Assembly (NCBI GenBank): GCA_027485695.1
Contig: JAIXQO010000002.1
Coordinates: 666,006 to 730,005, forward strand
Origin: Pseudomonadota bacterium
GTDB taxonomy: Bacteria; Bdellovibrionota; UBA1018
Reading direction: 5' to 3'
Length of the DNA: 64,000 nucleotides
Positions 8,292 to 15,818 of the stretch are shown here, one piece after another. The notes under the pieces were generated by a model, which searched no databases, had not been told where the DNA came from, and saw only the letters and a program-made list of their open reading frames with translations. How positions within the stretch are numbered: the first letter of the stretch is position 1; every line of letters starts with the position of its first letter. Made by a program: the position numbers and the translations under genes.

Positions 8292-9754
8292 GAGCGCACC
8301 CCCCGAGCTTCGAATTCGATTTTCTTCAAGGTCTCGTTCAGCCAGTTGCCCACGATCACTCGACGAAACGCAGACGTTCCCCGAACGTCCGAAAGCGGGG
8401 TGATGGATTTCTGAAGGGCTTCGACGACCGAGGCACGCAAGTCAGCGCTGAGTTTCGCTCCTTGAAGCTTCTCCTCAACCGCAGCAATTCGAAGCACTGT
8501 CGCTCCGACTCCTCCGACAGCGAGGCGAGCTTTTGAGATTTTTCCGCCTGCTCCTCGCTCGATCCAGAGCGCACCATTGACCGCGGAGATGTCGAGGTCC
8601 TTGCGCTGAGAGGATTTTAGAAACTGAACCGTGGTTTTCTTGTCCGGAATTTGGAATTCAATACCCGAGATCCACTCCCCTCGTTTGAGGGCGAGTTTGC
8701 GATATCCGAGATAAAGCTTGGAGAGCTCAAGCTTACGTTTCTTCGCGCCACTTTGAATCACAACAATCGCATCACAAGCCATGAGTGCGGGAATGGAATC
8801 GCCGATCGGGGAACCATTGGCGATATTACCCACGACGCTCGCCGTATTTTTGATTTGTGGCGAAGCGAAGATGTCCAAGTAAGACGCAAACTCCGGAAAC
8901 CGTTTCTCAATCGCACGCCTGAGCTCCGCGAACGTGACACGAACGCCGATCGAGACTCGATTTGAACTCACGGTGATCACGTCCGCCTTCTCGACCAGAT
9001 GGAGACTGAGGACCTTAGTGTCATCCGTTTTGAATTTATTGACCTGGACCCCGAAATCCGTACCACCCGAGAGCGGCCGATAGCCTTTTTTGAGCCAAGT
9101 CGTAACCTCGGACGCTCGAGTCGGAGCGGCGAGCGAGAAATGTTCCGTCTCGATCACAAGCGGTGTCTTGCGCACCCCTTGGAGTTCTCGTTCGATTTGT
9201 TTGGAGCAATACCGTTTCTCGAGATCCTCGGCTTGGGACGGATTGATCGACGAGGCCCCTCGAATGATCGCATCGTAGCCCGTACACCGACAGAGATTGC
9301 CCGTGAGCGCGTTCTTGATCTCTTTTTCGCTGAGATTGGAATGGCCTGATTGTTTGCGTCGATCGACCAGTTCTGAGAGCGCCATAATAAAACCCGGCGT
9401 ACAGAACCCGCATTGACTGCCGTGCGCTTCATAAACGGCTTTTTGAACCGAACATTGCGAGTGTTGCTCCTGCGAGAGGCCCTCGACAGTGACGACCGAT
9501 AGACCGTCCAACTGCGGAACGCGCGCAATACAGGAATTGATCGATTGAAAAGCGGACGACTTCTTGCCGTCTCTGGATTTCTTGGTCACGAGCACGGTGC
9601 AGGCGCCACAATCCCCTTCGGCACAAACGATCTTAGTGCCCACGAGTCCCCGCCGCTCGCGCAAATAATCGGCCAGCATGAGCGAGTTATCGGCGCCTGT
9701 GACTGCGGTTTTCTCGCCATTCAGAAAAAACGTCGTCGTGTTTCTTGATTTCAT
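8288..9754 (-). CDS. xdhA: Xanthine dehydrogenase, [2Fe-2S]/FAD subunit
   Basis: 488 residues. The N-terminal plant-type ferredoxin domain carries CAEGDCGACTVLV, and a second all-helical [2Fe-2S] domain carries CGFCTPGF and GNLCRCTGY. An FAD-binding domain (RPLSGGTDFGVQVNK, NTASVVGNIANGSPIGDSIP) and a CO-dehydrogenase-flavoprotein-type C-terminal domain complete it. Electrons pass from the Mo site in XdhB through the clusters to FAD and on to NAD+ or another acceptor. The start overlaps the ade stop by 4 nt. Confidence 0.94.
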   Translation of the reverse strand: MKSRNTTTFFLNGEKTAVTGADNSLMLADYLRERRGLVGTKIVCAEGDCGACTVLVTKKSRDGKKSSAFQSINSCIARVPQLDGLSVVTVEGLSQEQHSQCSVQKAVYEAHGSQCGFCTPGFIMALSELVDRRKQSGHSNLSEKEIKNALTGNLCRCTGYDAIIRGASSINPSQAEDLEKRYCSKQIERELQGVRKTPLVIETEHFSLAAPTRASEVTTWLKKGYRPLSGGTDFGVQVNKFKTDDTKVLSLHLVEKADVITVSSNRVSIGVRVTFAELRRAIEKRFPEFASYLDIFASPQIKNTASVVGNIANGSPIGDSIPALMACDAIVVIQSGAKKRKLELSKLYLGYRKLALKRGEWISGIEFQIPDKKTTVQFLKSSQRKDLDISAVNGALWIERGAGGKISKARLAVGGVGATVLRIAAVEEKLQGAKLSADLRASVVEALQKSITPLSDVRGTSAFRRVIVGNWLNETLKKIEFEARGVRS

Positions 9755-11451
9755 CCTGCACGCACCGGAATGAGGGAGAATTTCGTCACATCGACCAGTC
9801 CACGGTCGGTGAGCTTGAGTTTCGGGATCACTGGCAAACTCAAGAACGCGAGCTGAAGAAAAGGTTCATTCAGCTCGCAGCCCGCCGCACGCGACGCCTG
9901 TCTGAGTTGCTTGAGATGTTTTTCGATCAAATGAGGTGATGCGGTCGTCATCAGCCCGCCAAACGGGAGTGCGAGTGACGCTTGAATCGCTCCGTCGCGA
10001 ACGACAGCGAATCCACCACCGGTGGATTTCAAGAATTCGAAACCTGCCTTGAGATCGCGTGCGTTGGAACTGGCACCGATCAAGTTGTGACTATCATGTC
10101 CGACCGACGAGACGATCGCGCCTTGGAATCTCTCACCAAAACCGCTCACATAACCATTAGCCGGCGCATAGCCATGACCGTGGCGCTCCACGACCGATAA
10201 ACGAGCCACTCCGCGCGCGTCTGAGTTCTTAACGAATGCATCCGTGAGGATTTTTCCAGGCTTAACGCCAATGACATGTACACGTCCCTCCGGTGCAGAG
10301 AAACTCGACTCATCGAGAGCACCTACGCGAATGGTGTTGGCAAATTTCTCAGATTCACTGGCGAGCGAATCCAACTGACTCACGTCTTCGCCCGACTTCC
10401 ATACGCGCTCGACCAAACATCGGCGAGCATTCTCTAAGAGCACGAGGTCCGCACGGTAGCCGGGCGCAATCGCACCGACGTTCGCAAGACCATAGTGTCT
10501 CGCAACACTCAGAGAAGCTGCGCGGTACGCAGCCTCGACAGAGACACCTAACTTGATCGATTTACGAATCAAGTAATCGAGGTGCCCCTCTTCGCTGATA
10601 TCGAGCGGATTACGATCATCCGTACAGAATCCGACGTAAGCGGAACTGGACGGAGTGATGAGCTCGGCCAATGCCTCGACGTCTTTGGCGACGCTGCCTT
10701 CGCGAATCCAAACGGATATACCCTTGGAGAGTTTCTCGCGCGCCTCTTTGAGGTTGCTCGATTCATGACAACTCGAGATTCCCGCCGACGCGTACGCCGA
10801 GAGTTCTTGTCCGGTGAGGAGAGGTGCATGGCCGTCGATCTTGCCGCCTGAAAACGCGACGAGTTTTTCCATGACACCTGGATCTTTGTGAATCACGCCC
10901 GGCATGTTCATCATCTCGGCCAAGCCTAGCGCCTTGGGATGCGAGGCAAACTTGACTAAGGCGGCGGAGTCCACGACGCCTGCGCCATTTGTCTCCAAAC
11001 CTGCATGAGTCGCAGGGACACAGGACGAGAGCATCACCCGAAGATCGAGTCTCAAACGCGACGCGCTTGCGAGGAACCGCTTCAGCCCGTCGACGCCGAT
11101 GACGTTTGTGATCTCATGGGGATCACAGATCGCCGTCGTCGTGCCTTTGCGAAGAACCAGGTTTTCGAATACCTCGGGAACAACGAGCGAGCTCTCGATG
11201 TGAACGTGGGCATCAATGAAACCGGGGACCAGCTTCTTGCCTTTGGCGTCGACGCGTTTTTTACCTTTGAGTCCGGACTCCAGTCCGACGATGGTCCCGT
11301 CGATGATGCCGATCGAACCTTTTTTCCAAGTGAGGGAAAATACATCGAGGTACGTCACTCGATCGATGACGAGATCGCAAGGAATGCGTCCCATAGCGGC
11401 ATCTATCCGGCGCTCAAGACTCGAACGGGTCGTTTTCGGGGAGTCGGTCAT
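9751..11451 (-). CDS. ade: Adenine deaminase
   Basis: Amidohydrolase that deaminates adenine to hypoxanthine, the substrate of the xanthine dehydrogenase encoded just downstream. Metal-ligand and family motifs are DAHVHIESS, DPHEITNV, DGHAPLLTG, ISSCHES and FCTDDRNP. The 566-residue length fits the microbial Ade family. It is the first gene of the purine operon. The TetR-type regulator gene ends 31 nt upstream of its start and is in the same orientation, so it may be co-transcribed with, or control, the operon. Confidence 0.95.
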   Translation of the reverse strand: MTDSPKTTRSSLERRIDAAMGRIPCDLVIDRVTYLDVFSLTWKKGSIGIIDGTIVGLESGLKGKKRVDAKGKKLVPGFIDAHVHIESSLVVPEVFENLVLRKGTTTAICDPHEITNVIGVDGLKRFLASASRLRLDLRVMLSSCVPATHAGLETNGAGVVDSAALVKFASHPKALGLAEMMNMPGVIHKDPGVMEKLVAFSGGKIDGHAPLLTGQELSAYASAGISSCHESSNLKEAREKLSKGISVWIREGSVAKDVEALAELITPSSSAYVGFCTDDRNPLDISEEGHLDYLIRKSIKLGVSVEAAYRAASLSVARHYGLANVGAIAPGYRADLVLLENARRCLVERVWKSGEDVSQLDSLASESEKFANTIRVGALDESSFSAPEGRVHVIGVKPGKILTDAFVKNSDARGVARLSVVERHGHGYAPANGYVSGFGERFQGAIVSSVGHDSHNLIGASSNARDLKAGFEFLKSTGGGFAVVRDGAIQASLALPFGGLMTTASPHLIEKHLKQLRQASRAAGCELNEPFLQLAFLSLPVIPKLKLTDRGLVDVTKFSLIPVRAG

Positions 11452-11482
11452 CTACAGAAAATGACCCGGCTAACCGCGCTAA

Positions 11483-12130
11483 TCAAGCTTCTAATGAACG
11501 AGTCAGGCGGCTTTTGCCTGGGAGTAGATAGCCTTTCATCAACATCACGAGTTCCCGCTTAAAAGCAGGGTCTGACAGGCGGTCTGGACGCTGCAGACTC
11601 GTTCCGATCACGACTCCACGAATGGCATGAAAAAGCAGGAACACTGTCCACTCGGGATCGTAGTGAATCTCGGGTGTCCGGCGGGACTCCAAAATCAACG
11701 TGATCCGATTGATCACTTGATCGTCCAATTTCCGGAACAACTCCATGTCGCCGAGATGCACAAAATAAGAGAAGAGCGCCCGCTCCATTTTCAAGTTCTT
11801 GATCTTGAGCTGTACGATGAATTCGGCGAACTTCTCGATGAGACGCTCGGGATCCGACTCTTGTTCGGCGGATTCGGCGAGGCTTCTTTCAATCGCGCTG
11901 AGCTCGCCTTCGATGAACCGTTTGACCAGTTCGCTTAAGATCGCTTCTTTGCCTGGGAAATATTGGTAAAGGGATCCGATACTGACCCCCGCTCGTTCCG
12001 CGATTCTGTTCGTGCTCAGACGATCCGGATCATTCGTTAAAATACGAGCAGCTGCCGCCAAAATAGTTTCGATCGTCGATTGAGATCGGTCCTGGGACGC
12101 GGATTTCCTGGGTTTTAGGAGTTTTTTCAT
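11483..12130 (-). CDS. TetR-family transcriptional regulator
   Basis: 215 residues. The N-terminal helix-turn-helix is typical of TetR/AcrR repressors: TIETILAAAARILTND, then NRIAERAGVSIGSLYQYFPGKEAILSELV. The C-terminal ligand-binding part is helical. A ggagga ribosome site precedes the ATG. It is transcribed away from the COQ4-like gene across an 80-nt spacer that holds an inverted repeat, and in the same direction as the downstream ade-xdh genes. Either set could be its target; the ligand is unknown. Confidence 0.9.
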   Translation of the reverse strand: MKKLLKPRKSASQDRSQSTIETILAAAARILTNDPDRLSTNRIAERAGVSIGSLYQYFPGKEAILSELVKRFIEGELSAIERSLAESAEQESDPERLIEKFAEFIVQLKIKNLKMERALFSYFVHLGDMELFRKLDDQVINRITLILESRRTPEIHYDPEWTVFLLFHAIRGVVIGTSLQRPDRLSDPAFKRELVMLMKGYLLPGKSRLTRSLEA

Positions 12131-12162
12131 CGGCTCTCCTCCCTTACCTGAACGCGAGTAGT

Positions 12163-12186
12163 GAATGTGAGTGAATGCTCATATTC
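12163..12186. promoter_or_regulatory. Candidate TetR operator in the divergent spacer
   Basis: Gaatgtgag, 6 nt, ctcatattc: an inverted repeat with 8 of 9 positions symmetric, centred between the two divergent start codons. Its right arm overlaps a possible -10 (tattct). Size and place fit a TetR-dimer site. Confidence 0.5.
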
Positions 12187-12210
12187 TAGTTATATCAGGA
12201 GGGAATCAAA

Positions 12211-12927
12211 ATGATCCAACTGTTCTTTTTACGACTCAGAGCCCTGCGCGCTTTTCTGGGCCTCGTTCGCGACCCGACGCAAACGGACCTTGTTTTCAAG
12301 CTCGACGGCGCATTCCGAAAGACTTATTCGAACGAGCAAATTCGTGAACTCATCCCTGCACTCAGCCAACCGGATTTCCTCAAGCTCCATGCAGACCGCT
12401 CGAATCCACGTTTAGATCTTGAGCAACTCCGCAAAATGCCGGAGCGATCTTTTGGTCGCGCGGTGGCGAATTTTCTCGACCAGCGTGGCTTCAATGCCAA
12501 CGAGTTTCCGATGGTCGGCATGGAAGACCCTGTAGATTTTCTCATTTCAAGAATGCGGCAGAGCCACGATCTCTGGCACGTACTCGGAGAATACGAAACG
12601 AATGTCGAAGATGAGCTGGCACTTCAGGCATTCACGTTCGCTCAACTACGCGCTCCCCTCTCTCCACTCATCGTGGCGGCAGGACTCGTCCACATCATCG
12701 CAAATCGCCCGACTGATGCCATCGCCGCGTTCGAAGGGATCGTCGAAGGCTGGAACCGAGGTAACCAGTGTAAGTCACTCGTTGCTTTCAGATGGGAAAA
12801 TGAGTGGGAGACGGACCTAGAAACGATTCGTCAAAGGCTCGAACTCCCACCCCGTTCAATTCAAAGTACTTCGGCGAAAAAGTCTTTCATCGCGGTCCAA
12901 GAACGACGATCGGCCGAAGCGTTGTAG
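12211..12927 (+). CDS. COQ4-family protein
   Basis: 238 residues. In eukaryotes COQ4 is needed for ubiquinone synthesis; bacterial homologues are less well understood. The family metal-site motif HDxxHx11E is complete: HDLWHVLGEYETNVEDE around residue 115. There is no signal peptide or membrane helix. A strong aggaggg ribosome site sits 8 nt before the ATG. The last 67 nt overlap the convergent dienelactone-hydrolase gene. The organism's quinol-using complex III makes a quinone role plausible, but this is inference. Confidence 0.8.
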   Translation: MIQLFFLRLRALRAFLGLVRDPTQTDLVFKLDGAFRKTYSNEQIRELIPALSQPDFLKLHADRSNPRLDLEQLRKMPERSFGRAVANFLDQRGFNANEFPMVGMEDPVDFLISRMRQSHDLWHVLGEYETNVEDELALQAFTFAQLRAPLSPLIVAAGLVHIIANRPTDAIAAFEGIVEGWNRGNQCKSLVAFRWENEWETDLETIRQRLELPPRSIQSTSAKKSFIAVQERRSAEAL

Positions 12928-13631
12928 GCGGCTCCCTTGGAGTTATCCGTTCCCGCGTCGCTGTTCGTGAAACTATGAACTGCGCCACTGTATTTCACGA
13001 GCTGCCAGTCCACAGATCCGTCACGCATTTCTTTTTCGAATGCGGCGACTTCGGTCTCCGATACGTAAGGGTCATCCGCTCCATGAAGCGCAAGCACCTT
13101 GGTCTTGATGTTTTTGGCCTCGCCTGCATTCGGCGTACCGAGGCCGCCGTGAAAACTCACGACGCCGCGAACGTCCGAACCACTGCGCGCAAGCTCCAAC
13201 ACGCCAGTACCGCCGAAGCAGTAGCCAATGGCGACGATCCGTTTTGAATCGACGCCTTTTTGTTTTTTCAGCGTCTCGAGCGCAAGATTCATGCGCTTCT
13301 TAAACAGCGCGCGATCGTTTTTGTAGATCGATGCGGTCTTGCCGGATTCCTCAGGCGTCGCTGGGCGCACGCCTTTGCCGTAGATATCGGCAGCGAACGC
13401 GATGTAGCCAAGATCCGCGAGTTGATCGAGGCGCTTTTTGGTTTGTCCGGAAATTCCGTTCCACTCGGGAACGACGAGAACGGCTGCGCCTTTTTGTTTC
13501 TTGCCCTTCGGAAAAGAAACTAAGCCTTCGAGGACAGTGTCGCCATCTTTGTATTCCACCGGTTTCGGTGCGGCGATCGAAACAGAAGAAAAACAGAATA
13601 CGGCCAAGATCAAACTCCAGTTGGATTTCAT
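12861..13631 (-). CDS. Secreted dienelactone-hydrolase-family protein
   Basis: I choose the ATG at 13631 (preceded by aaggag) over the ORF-track start at 13706, because it begins a signal peptide (MKSNWSLILAVFCFSSVSIAAPK). The alpha/beta-hydrolase fold shows the DLH-type nucleophile Cys in GYCFGG, the acid in HGADDPYV and the His in AVHSF. The family hydrolyses esters and lactones. Here the enzyme should be periplasmic, and its substrate is unknown. Its 3' end overlaps the COQ4-like gene tail to tail. Confidence 0.88.
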   Translation of the reverse strand: MKSNWSLILAVFCFSSVSIAAPKPVEYKDGDTVLEGLVSFPKGKKQKGAAVLVVPEWNGISGQTKKRLDQLADLGYIAFAADIYGKGVRPATPEESGKTASIYKNDRALFKKRMNLALETLKKQKGVDSKRIVAIGYCFGGTGVLELARSGSDVRGVVSFHGGLGTPNAGEAKNIKTKVLALHGADDPYVSETEVAAFEKEMRDGSVDWQLVKYSGAVHSFTNSDAGTDNSKGAAYNASADRRSWTAMKDFFAEVL

Positions 13632-14036
13632 GATGAATGTCTCCTTGAGAGACGACGCTCTCGCATGAGGTTCGTCACAGCAACGAAATAAATGCTCGCA
13701 ACTCAAAGCGCCGTTTCAAACTCAAACTCAACTCTGGCTCTGGCTTTTGACTCTTGTCTCTTGTCTTTTACCCCCGACTCCTCGCTCCACTCACCCGCCT
13801 CGCCGCAGCCGTAGCCCCAATCCGGCCGCCAAAATTTCGCCGAACTCGGCGATGAATAAAAATAAATCTGACTGCCCCTCTTGCGAGTTCCTCAAATTCC
13901 GCTCACGCTTATAAATGAGGCAGGTGACTTCGAGGTCCGCAAGGACTCCCGCACGAAACAACTGGTCTCACTCAACTCATCAACCAACAACCTAAAGTCC
14001 GTTCCCCGCAGCCATCTGACATGGAGGTCAATGACT
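13632..14036. other. Intergenic region without a recognised gene
   Basis: Contains short C/T-rich imperfect repeats (actcaaactcaa, cttgtctcttgtc, around 13709-13770) and a compact inverted repeat tcgccga-ac-tcggcga at 13837-13852 followed by an A/T-rich run. It must hold the promoters of both flanking genes. The ORF-track start at 13881 lies here but has no ribosome site. Confidence 0.4.
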
Positions 14037-14405
14037 ATGGAAAAACGTCGCGGTTTATTGTTCGCACTCGCTCTGATCCAAGGAATGGGTCTCGCTCTGC
14101 TCGCTTGGGTCGTTTCTGTTGCCGAAGCTCGTGATAACGGAGGCATTCAGAACGTCTCGCAGTTCAAGCAAGATCTCGAAGTTCGCGAAATGGTCGGTCG
14201 ATTGAATTGCAAGGCTCCGGAATTCAATACCGGCGAAGCCTGCAAACTCAGCATCGTGACGGAGTCGGCACCGACCGGTATCGCACTTCCCGAGCACGCA
14301 GGGCTGATGCAAAGATTCCACAACGGTGAAACGCACGTTCGGATGATCGCGCGGTTTGCTGGACGCCAGATTTACTCGATTTCTAAAATTGAGTCTATCC
14401 AGTGA
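14037..14405 (+). CDS. Small secreted or membrane-anchored protein, unknown function
   Basis: The ORF track starts at a TTG at 13881, but ggagg at 14023-14027 is well spaced for the ATG at 14037, giving 122 residues. A long hydrophobic N terminus (GLLFALALIQGMGLALLAWVVSVAEA) is a signal peptide or anchor. The ~85-residue mature part has two Cys (LNCKAPE, EACKLS) and no family I recognise. It is followed by the highly structured non-coding region. Confidence 0.65.
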   Translation: MEKRRGLLFALALIQGMGLALLAWVVSVAEARDNGGIQNVSQFKQDLEVREMVGRLNCKAPEFNTGEACKLSIVTESAPTGIALPEHAGLMQRFHNGETHVRMIARFAGRQIYSISKIESIQ

Positions 14406-14460
14406 GATGCGAGGCATTAAAGCCTCCCCACCTGGATTGAGCTTTCGGATACGTGTAGGG

Positions 14461-14553
14461 CCCACTTTCTGGTCGAAGTGGGGTCTATACGGTCATCGTA
14501 ACCGCCGTCTGAGGGAACTCCGGATTACGTCCCCGGGGAACTCCAGACGGCGG
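14461..14553 (+). other. Two consecutive hairpins in the structured non-coding region
   Basis: Hairpin 1: cccactt/aagtggg at 14461-14482. Hairpin 2: ccgccgtctg (14502-14511) pairs perfectly with cagacggcgg (14544-14553) and encloses two copies of gggaactcc. There is no T tail after either. They precede repeat copy A by a few bases and may belong to the same transcript. Confidence 0.5.
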
Positions 14554-14559
14554 ACTCCA

Positions 14560-14672
14560 CTGAGTTCTTAAAAAGATTTTGCTCCCCAGACTCCTGTCTT
14601 TCTGAAAATTTTCCCTTCGGGAAAAGCGCTTCACGCTTTTTCAGAAGCGCAAAAGTCTTTTTAAGGACTCAG
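14560..14672 (-). repeat. Structured repeat, copy A (minus-strand orientation)
   Basis: Outer stem P1: 14560-14582 pairs with 14649-14672 with one G-T pair and a one-base bulge. Reading the minus strand, next come the constant half-stem ctgaaaa, constant 11-nt bulge agcgtgaagcg, one base, variable hairpin ttttccc-gaa-gggaaaa, ttttcag, a 2-nt linker, and a 4-bp hairpin agac-AGGA-gtct. The same order and spacing occur in copies B and C with different but still complementary helix sequences. It lies ~155 nt after the 14037-14405 gene and points toward it. Confidence 0.8.
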
Positions 14673-14721
14673 CGCACACTAAGACAAAGCCAAAACCAAC
14701 AATATAACCGTCCCTTTAAGT

Positions 14722-14836
14722 CAGACTTTTTTTTCAAAAAGGCGAGCGATTCTGAAAAAGCGTGATGCGGTTTTGGCGTAGCCAAAATTTTCAGAAGGGC
14801 AGGAGCCCGTTCGATTCGCCTTTTTAAAAAAGTCTG
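14722..14836 (+). repeat. Structured repeat, copy B
   Basis: P1: 14722-14749 with 14811-14836 (cagac plus T/A runs plus ggcga). Then ctgaaaa (14752), bulge agcgtgatgcg (one change from copies A and C), hairpin ttttggc-gta-gccaaaa, ttttcag, aa, and hairpin gggc-AGGA-gccc. It is head-to-head with copy A across 49 nt and ends 16 nt before the 73-residue ORF at 14853, so it may be the 5' leader of that ORF. Confidence 0.8.
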
Positions 14837-14852
14837 CTAATATCGCGGGTAT

Positions 14853-15074
14853 ATGTCATCCATCGACTTGCCTGTACTCGATCGCGAAAAGTACTTCCAA
14901 ATCCTGAAGAACGAGAGCCTTTCGGCTGCACTCACGACCCTTCACCGCGATTCTGAGCTTCTGGAGTTCGACACCTTCGAAGGACGAGACGGTTACAAAG
15001 CTGAGTTCTATCAGCGCCTCGAAGAATACCGCGAGTTCTCTCGCGAACTGTGGCGCACGTCCCTGGCCGGATAA
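14853..15074 (+). CDS. Small protein of unknown function (73 aa)
   Basis: Highly charged, soluble and probably alpha-helical (DREKYFQILKNESLSAALTTLHRDSELLEFDTFEGRD). There is no signal peptide and no family I recognise. Codon use looks like that of its neighbours. No good ribosome site is visible before the ATG, and structured repeat B ends immediately upstream. It is likely real but unproven. Confidence 0.5.
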   Translation: MSSIDLPVLDREKYFQILKNESLSAALTTLHRDSELLEFDTFEGRDGYKAEFYQRLEEYREFSRELWRTSLAG

Positions 15075-15110
15075 CGGATAGCCGCCCGCTCTCTTCGAAC
15101 GCCCCCATTC

Positions 15111-15620
15111 CTAGTCAGTAATATCCGTAGAAAGCGGCTCTAACACCGCGGCTTGCGGTTCGTCTTTCTCTGAAAACACATAGCTCTGCGTTCCCGCGAT
15201 GAAATCATGGAGTGCACGTCTCTCCGGATTAAACACCACCATGATATAACCCGCAAAAAACGGCAGAGTAGATGCGATATGTCCGATGTACCGGAGGAAA
15301 CTCTGCTTGAGCGTGAGTCGCTGCTTGGTCCGATAATCCACTACCACGACGTTCACCATGCGCTTACCCAGTGTCCAGCCCGTCCAGTAGTGCATACCCA
15401 CCGTGTACGGAAGCCCCACGAAAATCCCGGCCAAGATATTCACGAAGAGCTGCTGCTGCTGAGTGAACGCTTGCGCGTACGGAACGTCCTTAAAAAGCAT
15501 CAGATGCAAGAGCCTCAGCGCGATCTCGCAAAAAACGTAAGTGACCACCAGGCACACGATCTCATCAAAAACCGAGGCCAAAGCTCGACGCCAAAATCCC
15601 GCAGGGTGCTTGAGTAACAT
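15111..15620 (-). CDS. RDD-family membrane protein
   Basis: 169 residues. The N-terminal FWRRALASVFDEIV supplies the Arg-Asp signature at the start of the first helix. Helices lie at about residues 17-38, 60-80 and 115-135, and the WTGWTLGKRMVNVVVVD and RRALHDFIAGTQSYV stretches are usual for RDD proteins. The family function is poorly defined; some members transport ions or compatible solutes. It is a monocistronic minus-strand gene, with structured repeat C just upstream. Confidence 0.85.
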   Translation of the reverse strand: MLLKHPAGFWRRALASVFDEIVCLVVTYVFCEIALRLLHLMLFKDVPYAQAFTQQQQLFVNILAGIFVGLPYTVGMHYWTGWTLGKRMVNVVVVDYRTKQRLTLKQSFLRYIGHIASTLPFFAGYIMVVFNPERRALHDFIAGTQSYVFSEKDEPQAAVLEPLSTDITD

Positions 15621-15704
15621 GAAGCCCAGTCTCGCATTTCAGGTCCCCAAAATCAAAGGCCCCTCACGATCCGTGAGAGGCCCAGGTATCTGTATTCATC
15701 CAGA

Positions 15705-15815
15705 GTTTTTGAAAGAAAGTCGGAGCGCGTCTGAAAAAGCGTGAAGCGTTCGCGTCCTTAGACGCGATTTTCAGTAGGGCAGGAGCCCGGCAAGCGAGGA
15801 CTTTCTTTAAAAAAC
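15705..15815 (+). repeat. Structured repeat, copy C
   Basis: P1: 15705-15721 with 15799-15815 (16 of 17 pairs). Then ctgaaaa (15731), bulge agcgtgaagcg, hairpin tcgcgtc-ctta-gacgcga, ttttcag, ta, and hairpin gggc-AGGA-gccc. The P2b helix differs completely from copies A and B yet pairs perfectly. The element begins 3 nt beyond the stop codon of the cytochrome-oxidase operon, which runs on the opposite strand. Confidence 0.8.
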
Positions 15816-15818
15816 GAC

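Noticed and set aside
13709-13775. Tandem repeat array
   Set aside because: Only short imperfect C/T-rich motifs; too irregular to call a repeat element.
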